Source of the DNA: Marchantia polymorpha subsp. ruderalis
Lineage: Eukaryota > Streptophyta > Marchantiopsida > Marchantiales > Marchantiaceae
Direction of reading: 5' to 3'
DNA: 64,000 nucleotides
Assembly: GCA_037833965.1 (NCBI GenBank)
Contig: AP031358.1
Coordinates: 938,001 to 1,002,000, forward strand
Both the position numbers and the translations under genes were made by a program. The notes beneath the pieces were generated by a model. That model had not been told where the DNA came from, did no database searches, and saw nothing but the letters and a program-made list of their open reading frames with translations. Numbering within the stretch: the stretch's first letter is position 1; each line of letters begins with the position of its first letter. Below, piece by piece: positions 50,250-62,700 of the stretch.

Positions 50250-52253
50250 TCATTTGCCGCCGGGAGGGACTGAATCGCCGAGGCTGCTGCCGGAGCAGGA
50301 AAACAGTCGAGTACCACACTCTCTTCGCAGATCTACGGCGCCACGAGCGGCATCGGACGGTGTGGACCCGAGGGTCCTAAAAATATTCAGGTGCCGATCA
50401 TCATCCGCTGGTGAGGTGGTGGGCCGGTTCCCGAGCACGAGCTGGCCTCTGACGGACGGACGGACGGACGTGCATGTACGTGAGACGCCCGGGGGTTGCC
50501 GAATTCGAGGGCCAGGTCGTCACGGCCCGCAGTGCTGTCGGAGCTGTTCCCTTCTGTCCCGCCTGTGTCTCCGTCTGTCTGTCTGTCCGTCTCGCTGTTC
50601 CGCGCCTCTCCTGCTGGCCCGCGCGCCCGCGCCATCCATCCCAGCCCGCGCCGCGCCGCTGCCACTCCAGTCCGCTCCTCTGCGCAGTGCTGGCCAAGTC
50701 GCTGCAAGAACGAACAGGAACGTTGCAAGAGGCAGCGGCAGCCGCGGCCCGTAGACTTGGATGTGCGCAGGCGGATCTGCCTCGGGACTCGAGCGAACAG
50801 CAGTGCTCAGAACTGCGTTCCAAGAGCGGATCGTTCGTTCGTTCGCTAGCTCGCGGGGCGGTCGATCAAGAGCTTACGTCTGTCCTCGTGAATGGGAGCT
50901 CGTCGAGCGATTGTTTGATGCGGGAATCTTCGAGGAAGCTCGGGAGAGGAGGGGAGGCGAGGGGAGGTGGAGGAGCAGGAGGAGGCGGAGCGGAGAACAC
51001 TTGAGGCGAGGAGTTTGCCGCGGAACTGGTGGCGAGAGTTTGGAAGCAATTGCGTTGAAATTTGAACTGCCGCGGTGGGGGCGGGGTGGCGTTCTGTTCA
51101 GCAGTGTGTTGGAGTGCAGAGAAGGCGGACGTGGAGAAAATCCGTTGCTGTCGAAGAAGGTGAGAATGACGAATATAATGGTGGAATGGGAAACAATTTG
51201 AAAATTGAGAGGAGAGATAGAGGAGCAGGTTTTGTGGATCCCGCAGCTATGCGACGAGCGCTTGATGCAATCTGCAGCCGACAATTGTGGGCTGAGTGTG
51301 TGTAGAATCCAATCAGAATGCCAGATGCTTGCTTGGTGACTTGTAGCGCTAGCAGCGTTGTCCACTCCGTCCAAATCGTCCGCTGAGTTTGTTCCTGTCG
51401 TTTCAGAGTTCTCCTTCTCCGTCCGGATTGGCAAAGGTCAATACATTCTGGCTAGTGAGCGCCTGCCCCTTCTAATACCGCACCTTGGTTTGCCTGTGAG
51501 CTGTTAGTTCATTCAGACACTATCTATGACAAACCTTGGGCCCGTTTCTCTCTTGCTTGATCCTGCGCATGAACTACGTTCTCCATCTAACGTCTTCCGA
51601 TACCCCCCTGGGCCATTCTAGTTAGCTCTGACCTCTAATTCTCTTCCAGCTCGAAGCAATCGTAGCTTTTATCACGTTTTTAAATGTAGCTGAACCTGCC
51701 GTCTCGTTGGCCCAGATCATAGTTTCTCGATTCTGGCCACTATTAGTTTGTCCTCATGTTCAGGTTTAGAGCAAGGACTACTCCCTTTTGTATTGAGCAG
51801 ACGCGTTTATTTATGCTGATTCTGTAGTTGGACACGAAACCTTTGTGACATCAGCAGTCAAAGCTTCCCCACTCTCTCTCGGGGAAAGATTGTGAAGGTA
51901 TTTACAAGATACGATTTCTTGATGTTTAGAGTCGACAGTCCATAACGAAGGCGGAAGATTGCTTGTACTTGTCCATCGACTCGAAGGAGCAAAATTTGTC
52001 AAAAAATACTTAGATTTGCTTTCAATCGTCTTCCCCGTCAGCTTACATCTGTTTGTGTTTCAGTATTTCCTGAGTGTGTACCGTTCCTGTAATTTGGCTT
52101 CCAATTTGGCTCCCAACTATGGGTAATTTCTCATGGGTAATTTTGCGCTGATTGTTGCTCGATGTTCTTGATTCCCTCTCTCCCTGGCTGGTACTATGTC
52201 TAAGTAACGCGCGTTTGTCTTTCCCTGTGACAGAGGAGGAGCAGCTATCAAAT
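50250..52253 (+). promoter_or_regulatory. Putative leader of the PLC gene: GC-rich first exon and a 5' intron
   Basis: A GC-rich, CT-rich segment (about 50250-51159) ends in a good donor, gaagaag/gtgaga at 51159/51160. A matching acceptor, ccctgtgacag, ends at 52233, 20 bases before the PLC ATG. I infer a non-coding first exon and an intron of about 1.07 kb. The frames through the first exon do not join the PLC frame from an ATG. TATA-like words lie near 50111 and 50133. If transcription starts before 50474, the leader includes a 176-codon ATG frame ending at 51004. Confidence 0.5.
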
Positions 52254-55200
52254 ATGGCTCCCCCAATATTCAAGTGTTTTCCTCAATCTCCCCACTATCA
52301 TGATGTACGATCTACTCCAGAAGTTGTCAAGCAGGCGTTCACGGAGGCCTGTAATGGAAAAGAGTACATGAGTGTTGCCGATGTGATCAGTTACATGAAC
52401 AGAGCTCAAGGGGACGACCATATGACCGAAGCTCAAGCCGAAGCTCTACTGGGCAAGCTGAAAGATGGATCGGATCATCATCTTCACAACTTATTTCATC
52501 ACCACAAGAAGGGAGGCACTGCGAATGGTGGTCTGGATCTGGCTGGCTTTGTGAAGCTTCTTCTGAGTCCTGATGTGAACTCGATTCTGAAGCCGAAAGA
52601 GAAGGTACGTGTTTGCCGCGTTTTGATCTCACCATGATGACCGAACGTAGTTTGAACACACGACTTCGATCGTCGTTGTGTTCATTCCCATTCCAACTCA
52701 AATACCTTTTGGTTTGCTTCTTTCTTCAAATGCTATTGAGTAAGCACTGCTATGCTATCTTCGTTGGTAGATGAATAATTCATGCTTCCAGTTTTTGAGC
52801 GAAAACAAAATTGGTAAGCTCTGAACTGTCTGAGAGGATTTCATTGGTCTTTCACGGTTTCTACAAGACCGGTACTACTCTCGTTCATGACATTGTTCTT
52901 AATTATGCAAATTATACTTTTGCATTATTCAAGCTAGCGAGTATCATCAAGAACAGCATTACAACTCAGTCCTCATAATGGAACATGGTCACGTCAAGGC
53001 GGTGCGGCCTTATTATAAACCAGATGGTCGTTTTGAACCAGAAGTTGTGCGTTACAAGTCATCCCCAATTCTCGTAATCGTTCAAAGCTCTGCTTGGGTA
53101 CATCTGGTCCCGCAGTTCTCTAGAAAGCTACAGTTTGACAAGGATGCTTTGGACCTATCGGTTATATTAGTCACATGTCCTTGGCCACACACTTATGTGT
53201 GGGGACCCACTTCATCCAAAAGATATGCTGATATATGTTTGGTCAAGTTCCTAAAAGCTAAAGATGTCTGCGTTTGAGCCTGAAGACGTCGCAAAACTAA
53301 CTTGAACCAGTACTGCATAAAGTGAACATACGAGTTAAGGAATCTGGCGCCGAGAAGGTATTGAATAAAAGCGTTTCACGATTTTAAGGATTTGAAACCT
53401 CGTATCTTTCGTTCTTATTCTGGTCGTGGTTTTTGTACCATCCGCAATGGTTATGCCTGGCTTAACCAGTAACATGTGATCCTAAACATCAGTGCAGCTG
53501 TGATCCCTAGATCATAGAAGCACTTTGGCAAGTAATATTAGCAACTCTGCGTGAAGAAGGAACAAAGCAAGTTCCGCTGTTGCGTTTGCTTCTCCTTTAA
53601 GAAATGTCTGCAAATTCTAAGCAGAGAAAACTAAAAGTAGGTGATTGAGGGCAGTAAGTAAATCGAAGCAAGAATAGAACGTGTAAGGAAATAGTTCATG
53701 GGTGAAAACTGAGCTGTAATGAAATGTATGTTTTTACCGTGACTTCTCTGTGTACGCTGGTCGCCGATATGCTCAATATATTCCTGAGTTGCAACGATCC
53801 TACTAATTGAATTTTATCGGACTTGTTGCAGAGCCATGATATGACTCAACCCTTGTCGCACTATTATGTGCACACCAGCCACAATTCCTACTTGACAGGG
53901 AACCAACTTACCTCAAGATCCAGCACGCATCCAATTATTGATGCTCTTAAAACTGGTTGTCGCGTGATCGAATTGGACTGCTGGGAGCGTCGGGGCAAGA
54001 TCAAAGTTTTGCATGGAGGGTATATGTTCTAACTATTCCACCTTTTCCTATTTACACCTGGTCCGGAAAAACACGAGAATGTGTTGCTCCAGACCAGGTG
54101 TCACTTTCTTCCTCAAGGAGTCGGTGATCACTTCTTCCCTCTCCCTTGTTGACATTTCATAAGTTCTGAAACTGACTGTATATGGCTACAGTCTTTTCAG
54201 CTCTCATTGCCACTCTGAGTCGGAAGGGCAAATAACTTTGACTCATCCTGGATTGGCCAGCAACGGCGATGTGCTGATTATTTTCTGCTCGCAGCACTAG
54301 GAGGATTTGAGTATTTTTGTTTTTCTGTATTTGTTACCTTCGAGTTTAGGTGTTAACACACTTGCCAACTTGACGGTGATGTTGTCTCAGTACTTTGACC
54401 AAACCAGTTAAGTTTGATGCCTGCATCAAAGCCATCAAAGAAAATGCGTTCGTAGCATCAGACTATCCGGTGATTATCACAATTGAGAATCATTTGCCAG
54501 GCGAACTCCAAATTCAAGCAGCTAAGGTAGAGCGTGAAGTATTGATATCATTTTTTCTAATTACATGCAGTTTGGTTCATCCTAGGTTAATATGACGTCC
54601 GCCGCATATATAGACGACAAAGTGTTGTTATAGTAGTCTCCTGGTAGTTATGATTCTGATATGCTCCTCACGTGCTCTTTGGCACGGTGTTTTACAGATC
54701 ATAAAGAATATACTTGGAGAGCTACTCTTCATTCCTAGTCCAGAAGAGCGGCCCCCTCTTGAGTTCTTGTCGCCTGAGGCCTTGAAAGGAAAGATTATTA
54801 TTTCTGATAAACCACTACGGGAACCTGTCGAAGAGCAGGTAAAGTTCATGAAGCAAGTCAACTAGTTAGAACTGTCTAACTTGTCGATTGTTGTGACCCT
54901 CCATTTTTGGATCCTAGTTGCCACACGGAGAGTCTTCAGCTGACTGTGAATGATGCTTTTAAGTAGCATATGTAAAAATCTGGGTATGGTTATACTTCGG
55001 AAACACTTACGACGTGAAATGATTGCACAACCTCCTACTCTTCTTGGACAGCTTGAAGAAGATCCAGAGGGTGCTGTAGAAACAGCTGAGACCATTCTTC
55101 AAAGAGGGGACAGTTCACCAGAAATGGATCCCAAAAATCGGAAAGTACCCGGGCGGCTGAAAGTTGACAAGAAGGCTTTGGAAAAGGCTGCCAAAGCATA

Positions 55201-56920
55201 CGAAGCAGCCACTCCAGACCCTGAAATTCCTCTTACTCAAGAATTTGAGGAATTGTTATACATCCACTGTGAGAAACCTTCAGAGATGAAGGAAAAGCAA
55301 GTGAAAGGTGGACCGCTTAAACCAGGAGACAGAGCTATTATGGCGAATCTCAGCGAGCCACAGTTGAAGAACTTCATCAAAACTCATCCTGCATCTGTGA
55401 TAGAGTAAGTCAATTAAAGCTTCCAGAATATGTTTACATTCAGTTCAGGAATGGGTTTAAGTCGTGCTTGTCATATTAGGATCATTGGATTTTGGAAGTG
55501 CCGTCTTACTAAAGATTTCTCCGGCTAGATTTGCCCTGCACGTCTATTGGATAATCTAAATAAATACCTGAAATCATTGCAGGTATACAAGAATGAATAT
55601 GGGGAGGATGTATCCCTTTGGTCTACGCTTCGACTCCTCAAATGCGGACCCTATGTATGCATGGAGTCATGGGTTTCAGATGGCCGCCCTCAACTTGCAA
55701 GGAAAAGACCGACCTTCTTGGATTGGACAAGGATTTTTCCTTGCCAATGGAGCTTGTGGTTACGTGAGGAAACCTGAAGTTCTTTTGCCTGAAAGCAGCC
55801 TGGACTATGAACAAATCTTAAATTTGTCACCCAAACTTAATCTGAAGGTCTATATGCACATCTCTTTTCGCTTTTATTTCTCTCTCTGGCTCTGGACGTT
55901 CACATCTATGCCCCTCCATTTTGCTGCGTGTACGGGTCACGTCTTCGTAGACTGAGGGGAGTGTTCTAGCCAGTAATTGTCTGTCATGATCTGAAGATTA
56001 TGGATTATAGATCTAGTAGATCATTGAGGAAGAGATAAATATGAGTGATGTCTTTTGCCTGTCTTCAAGTCAGCAGCAGTAGTAAGAAAGTGGACTGTCG
56101 TCAATGTCTGGACTTTAGAGGTTTGAGAATGCCTGTAGTTATTGACTGGTTTAAATTTTTAAGAAAGTTTACTTTTCTAATTTAGTGTTCAATATACTGA
56201 TGCAGGTAACGGTACTACTGGGAACACACTGGCATAGCCATTTTGATTACTTCAAGAAACCGGATTTCTATGTTAAGGTCAGGAATTGCTCTGCCTATTT
56301 CCTGATTCTAACGTCGACTGGCATACTTGCAAGATATTTATGATGTCAACGATCAGCAGTAGATAAATATGTTTTTCTGGTGCGTACATTCAATGTTTGT
56401 TGTTGTAAATGTCGATCACTTAAATTTGAACTTCCTCTCAGGTTGCTGTACACGGCATACCTCCCGATGCCCTGAAGCAAAAGACTCAAGTTGCTACATC
56501 AAATAAGGAACCTCACTGGGAAGACGAGCAGTTCGAGTTTCCTATTAGAGGTAAATGTTCTCGAACTTTTCATCAGTGTTGAACCCTCGACTGTTAATGC
56601 CTTTTAATGTGTGAAGTATGTTAATAGGCTATATTATCTTGGTCTTTTAGTATTGGGAAAACCATGAATCTAACCCCTGTGACATATCACGGATTGCAGT
56701 TCCCGACATTGCGATCTTGAGATTCGAAGTATGGGAGTATGACCGAATGAACCCTGATGACTTTGTGGGACAAGCATGTCTTCCCGTAAATGAGATACGC
56801 AGCGGCATCCGTGTTGTCCAGTTACGCTCTAAGAAAGGGAAGCTAAGATCATCCAAACTTCTTTGTAACTTGAAACTGGATTATTTGGACGGATCGCAAG
56901 CTACAAATGGTGCACATTAG
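52254..56920 (+). CDS. Phosphoinositide-specific phospholipase C
   Basis: Nine coding exons give 611 residues: 52254-52604, 53832-54019, 54391-54526, 54698-54838, 55052-55404, 55583-55847, 56206-56277, 56442-56550 and 56700-56920. The enzyme cleaves phosphoinositides such as PIP2 to diacylglycerol and an inositol phosphate at the plasma membrane, in a calcium-dependent way. Domains in order are an EF-hand-like helical region (1-117), the catalytic X half (118-270), a charged linker (about 273-375), the Y half (about 385-478) and a C2 domain (479-611). Residues equivalent to the known active site are present: H134 and N135 in THSHN-type context, E164 and D166 in VIELDCW, H178 in VLHGG, E212 in TIENH. 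Plant enzymes lack the PH domain, and so does this one. The 55052 acceptor was chosen for its pyrimidine tract and correct phase. An AATAAA lies at 57444-57449. The gene looks intact. Confidence 0.95.
52903..53277 (+). other. Coding-like open frame inside PLC intron 1 of the coding region
   Basis: A frame free of stops from 52903 to 53277 lies inside the 1.2-kb intron 52605-53831, with an ATG at 52978. It contains [12 protein letters not shown], which faintly resembles the His-containing end of OTU cysteine proteases, followed by about 105 residues I do not recognise. It is not needed for PLC, whose exons join in frame without it. It may be a captured fragment, a decayed insertion or chance. 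Confidence 0.25.
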
Positions 56921-59389
56921 GTGTTCAGTAGAGATATTTCTATCTTATTGTAGTGTGATCCTTATCACCGAATCTCTAATGGTGGGGGCAAGTACAGTGT
57001 GCAGCGCTAACAGATCCTTCAGAATTATGCTATCACGTCTTGGTCATTTTGTTTAGGTAGACCTTGTCCACAGAAGAAACGTCAAATGACCCACGAAAGG
57101 TGGCCACCTACTGGGTATCGAAGAGATATAGTTATATTCGGTTCAAGTCCCCAGTTGTAGGATTCTACATGTAACTGTAAGTTGGGAGCGTCACACAGTG
57201 TATGAATGTTAGATTTAGAAAATTAGATTCTGATGTGACCGGACCATTGTCGGTCGGGTCTTGCTCAACCAAGCTCGGGCTTGTAGGATGAGCTTGGATA
57301 GTTCTGTCTACCAGATCAAGAAGAAAACAGTTTAATTAGGTGGAGCGAAGAGAGGTGTAGGAATGAGAGTATGAAAGTCTGATAGCTCAAAGCGAAGTTC
57401 TCGAGAGAAGAAAGCTTAAAATTTTACTCCGTCATAGCCTCTAAATAAAGCTGTACACCGAGGCTGTGAGAATGTATATCATTTAGTTGATTGGATACAA
57501 TGGTAGCTAAAGCCCTTTTGGTTTGCAGAATTTTTGGGAGCTCTCCATGATGGAATAAGTAGCAGCTGATGCTGTGATCCTCGCTACATTCGTATGGCTA
57601 GACAGGGTTGGACATAAGACTCCATTCGAGCTTTGATGGTGGGGCAAATGCTGTCCAATGCTTGTGCTGAGATCCCAAATAGTTGTTACCGTGTTTAACG
57701 AGCGTGATTAATTTCACCTTAGAGGAAGTTTTTGAACCCTCTAATCTGAAGCTTACCATTGGATCGGTGGACAAGGAGCAAGCTCACTGAGCAAGGATCC
57801 TAATTCAAGACGGAAAACAATCAATAGGATATCCAGTGAGGAAGGTCAAACTCTAGCAATTGTCACGTACTGTGTTGCCCATAGTCAAGGGGGAATTACT
57901 TCAGTTTGTCTACAGTATCGCGCCTGTGTAATCATTCCCGGAAATTTGACAAGGATGTACAGACGAATGCAAAACCTCGAAAAGGGTAAAATGTAGAACT
58001 TTTACCACTATCCAGCGGAACAATCTTACAGCAGACCTTTCTACATGATCTTAACTCGGCTGCATTCAATTTGGTGTTAACAAGCATATGGATCAAAGGC
58101 CGAAAGTGGAAGAGTTATAATGTCACGAGTGACTTCTACAGAAGCAGGTGTCAACACTTTCACACAGTGGCTCAATATAGTCAGTAGTGCGTTTTAGCAA
58201 TCATTTATCCAGTAAGGCCTCGAGACTTGATCGTAACAGCTTCTGTCCCGTTTCTACTTCTCAAAGATGAGAGTGTTTGTCTTCTCTAAGGACAGGAGAA
58301 CAGTGACGGAACTCTGTGAATGGCGAGTTGTGGGAGCGGACCCCTAGTGTCAAGGACAAAGGATGATGATCTCACAATTTGGAGCACTGGTTAGACTCTT
58401 TGCAAATGGTGTGAACTCAAACGCTGAGGATTACTATGTATGTTGATTATCCCGCTTGTAGCTATTGTAAATTCGTCGTGAACTCAGACATTCACGAACC
58501 GTCTTGGAAAGATGTAAGAAAGGAGAACAAAATTGAGTTGTCTGATTATTTGACTAATTTATCAATATATTACAGGTAGCTTTTAACAACTCCATGATGT
58601 GCTTTGTCATACCTCGCTCAAGACTTTGATTCATATTTGTATAGTTAAAATCTAGAGAAAAAAAATATGATGAATTTTAATTGTCCATGTCTTTAATGGT
58701 GTACCTTAATGCATTGTCCTAAGGCAGTGTATTCCAAAGTAAACTAAGAACCTTTATTGGACTTACCTCCAGTGTAATATGTATAATAACCCAGTCGGTG
58801 AGAGAACTTATTTCACGAAGTGTATACGTCAGGTTACATTGATGCTCTTGATATAGGTCTTCCATCCATATCTGACCAAATGTCTTTGCTCAAGGAAGAT
58901 ATATCTCTTCCTTGACCAAAGACATATACCAATCATCAAACGACATCGTGTGTGTGGTTATATTGTGCTTCACTTAAGGACAAGCAGCGTACAAACTGTG
59001 GACGTTATGTCCTTATTCAATCAGTCATAAGAAAAGTACACGACTAGAAGCCAGGTATATGAGTTGGATCAAACGTAGTCAAAAGCAGTACCTTGTGATA
59101 ATCATAATCTCTGTGCTAATAAACAGTTGTTTAGACGAATTACCGATATACCATAAACACACACCATGGCTTGAGTTGGAGCAAATGCATGCTCTGGACA
59201 TAGCATGTGTAGAGTCATCAAGTGAAGTGTAAAAGTGGTGCAAAGCTTAGGTTATGATGTATGTCTAACAAAGTACAGAGAGACGCATGACAAAACGATA
59301 ATATCCTGAACAAAGAAACCACAGATTTCTTGATCAGATAAATCTATGAGCTGGTTTAGAATTATATTGTGAGTAGCAGAAGTGTCTGG
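56921..59389. other. Intergenic region after PLC, no gene recognised
   Basis: The first 500 or so bases are probably the PLC 3' untranslated region, with a poly(A)-signal-like AATAAA at 57444-57449. The rest shows no open frame above about 60 codons and no family motif. One imperfect hairpin is present at 58881-58924. Confidence 0.5.
58881..58924. repeat. Hairpin with 19-bp arms, one mismatch
   Basis: tgtctttgctcaaggaaga (58881-58899) pairs with tcttccttgaccaaagaca (58906-58924) with a single mismatch and a 6-base loop tatatc. Arm length near 20 and the tight loop would suit a small-RNA hairpin or a foldback remnant. Confidence 0.75.
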
Positions 59390-59793
59390 GACTCGAATAA
59401 ATGGCAAATAAGACGAACGAAGGGGAAAAAACCTGAAACCAGAAGAGCAGACTTAGTGAGAAACGAGCTTTTTCGGGTCTGTCGTGGACGGGGGAGGAGG
59501 ACGTCTCCGAGGCTGGCGTCTTCGAGCTCAGCAATCAGAGACGGAGACCGTACCGGTGAGACTCTGTCTGGACCGTGGGCCCTGGGCCGGCCTGCATCTT
59601 TCACGCGCTCGGTCCGGTTTGGACGACGGACGATTTGTGCAAAGGAGGTCTGGGTCTGCGTTTTTTGCTCGTTCGGCTGATCCTGTCGAATCCGTTCTTG
59701 ATGCAAACGGGATGGAATTCGAAGGGCTGCACAATTGACGACATATAGCACGACAGGGTTTTACTGCTTCGTGACAGACAGACGATTCTGAAA
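59390..59793 (+). promoter_or_regulatory. Putative promoter and leader of ALG3
   Basis: A GC-rich segment precedes the ALG3 ATG. In the ALG3 frame the nearest upstream stop is TAG at 59746-59748 with no ATG between, which supports the start at 59794. A 15-codon upstream frame opens at ATG 59701 and closes at the same TAG. Confidence 0.4.
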
Positions 59794-62700
59794 ATGGGGA
59801 CGGCAAGATCGCCCAGATTTTATGCCGGAGCTGTGATTTTGGCGCTCGATTCTATTCTCGTTGCTCTCGTGATCTACCGCGTCCCATGTACGTCTCCAAA
59901 TTATCCGTTCGACTAGTTTTTTAAACTCTTCAAGCTTGTATTTTTCCTTAATTCTGAGTATTCTAGGTGCCATTTGTTTCTGTTGTGATGCTCCGAGGTC
60001 GAGATCTAATTCTGTGTTCAGAATCAGAATTTTGAATTTTTCTTGCAGTCTTTGTGAAGTATCGATTTTGTTTGAGCGTGTTATATATGGAGTCAAATAA
60101 AATGATGGTACTAATACTCATAATTGGTTTGCATGCAGACACCAAAATAGATTGGGATGCGTATATGTCACAGGTGAGACTATTTTTCTCCCTCCATATG
60201 CCAGATGAAAATAATAGAAGATGATTGCCCGATTTAGAATTTGAACTGTGTCATGACTAATTGCGCGGATTTGGAAGAGTATGATTATTTGACTGGAAGT
60301 TAACAGGTCTAAAAAGAGTGGTCCGAACTCATTGCAAGGCATAAGTTTTCCATATCGTGTTCGAGATTGACTCTGAGAATTGTGAGGACAATGTACATTG
60401 TGCTTGAACCTCACCAGCATCACAGAGCTAATTGCTATTCCCAAGTTTTGAGGACTTCACTTACTGTTTAAATACATATATAGTCTGTCTCCAGAGTTCA
60501 CGGTTGCTGATTCTTTGCCAGATGACATGGTGGTTAGTCATGAAAGTCCTAGGAACGGGTATTCTTCAGTGATACAAACAAAGCCCTCTTCTGAATGAAA
60601 GGTTCAGATTGCAGTTTTATTCACCTCATGATGTCCGGTGTACTAAGTTCTTCAGGTCACAGGTTTTCTCTCTGGAGAAAGAAATTATGAGGAGCTCGAA
60701 GGGGACACTGGACCCTTGGTTTATCCTGCCGGATTTCTCTATTTTTACTCGGGAATACAGTACATAACTGCCGGTGCAGTGTTCCCCGCTCAGGTAACCT
60801 TCAGCTGCTCTCATTTTCTAAATAAGAAACAAATACTTCTCTACAGTTATGATTTGGGTAATCCAGAGTGTTTTTCAAGTATATAGAATCTAATGTAGTA
60901 CTTCTTGCCTTCAACTTAAATCAGGGCAACTAATGCGGGATGAATGGGCTTTAATTTGTAAAGCCTTTGGTCACTGTACACTTGCCCTCCGTCTTTTTTT
61001 TTTCATGTGATCAATGGGTCGGTGTTAAATAGTCATAGAAGGTTCTGTAGTTGATCAAGCTCTTGCCTGTAAATTTTAATATTTACAGGCAAGATGTGTG
61101 TTTGCCTGCTTTATTAATGTGGTTCCGTGCGCAGATTCTCTTCGGCCTGTTGTACGTGATCAACCTGGGGCTTGTTTTATGGATATACACCAGGACTGAG
61201 GTGGTAAGGACACTTCTGGTCACGTTGAGCTTTTTGTTCTGTCTTTGAAACTATGATGTTTGTTTCTTGCCACTGCTAGGCCGTCCATAAATGACAAAGT
61301 TCTTTATATTTGCTGCTTCCTCTTCATAAAGCTGGAACTTTATACAGGTCCAAATACTGTGATGAGCACTGAAGATATGTGCAGTGGACAGGTATACTCT
61401 TGTGCTGCTTAGACTGACTTATTCTGTTTGTTGTATTCAGGTACCGCTGTGGGGGCTCACTTTACTAATGCTATCGAAGAGAATCCACTCTATTTTTGTG
61501 CTGCGCCTGTTCAATGACTGTATTGCAACCACTCTCACACACGCTTCACTTATTCTATTCCTGAAGCATAGATGGCATCTTGGCCTGACAGTCTTCAGGT
61601 GGGTAAATTTCTCTGTCATGCAAGCAGCTCGTGTCGTTTAATGATCATTGGACTTTGAAGAAATATTTTGATTTAAGATAACAGTCTTCAGATCAATCTC
61701 GTTATAGTTCATCTTTCCATGTACTGATCGTCACGGAACATGAACGGGACACTTGGCTATGTAGTTCAGCTTAAGGTAGAGAGGTACAAATGTAGGGTAC
61801 TGCAACTTTTAGTATGGAGAGAACCCGGATCTGAGAAAACAATCGTCGCAGTATTGCAGTCTCAGTGAAGATGAATGTTCTCCTCTATGCTCCCCCTTTG
61901 CTGCTGTTGCTGCTTAAGGTACGAGGAGGTCGTTCGCCACTCGCCCTTGATATAGTCGATGCTCTCTATGGATACAATTTGAGTAAAAACATGGAAGCAA
62001 GATTGTGGTGCCTTGCTTAGTTTCATAAAAAAATGTGATGTTCACGAAGGCACTAGCTTCCAAACTTTTTGATACTCCAGTCGTAGGTTTTCGTTCTTGT
62101 TCAGTCATGTCTTTGGCTCTACTTTTTACAAATTCAAGCTTATGACTGCCGGAAAAGCTGCCACTGAGTTGGAACTGTTTTACAGAGCTTACCGATTGGC
62201 GGAGTTATCTCTTCTATATCATGTGCTGCCTTTGTTCAGGTACTTCATACGTATTACCGTGTTATTCGTCTGAGCGCCTCGTATACTTGGCAGGTAGAAA
62301 GGCAGGTTGTATGTCGGTTGTTTTTGGCATAGAAAGTCTACCCATCTACAACAGCAACTTTACTCAACGACTCTAGCTTCAAATGTTAAGCCGACAAGTC
62401 AATCCGGCGTATGGTCTGAACAGACTACGATCTCTTAGCATGTTTGCGGCGTATGTTACGTGTCTAACGTTCAGTGAAAAGTTGCTGTGCAGCTTGTGGT
62501 GGGATTTCCATTTTTGCTGGAGTATCCTTTAGCATACATCTCCCGCTCTTTCAACCTCGGACGAGTTTTCATTCATTTTTGGTGAGTGGTGTTAGTGATG
62601 CAGTAAATCTGATTTAGCCGCATTCATGAGCCGTGTTTATCTGGCCTTTCATAATTGTTAAGGGTTTCTTCTGTGATACTTGGAAACCTCAAAGTGTTAT

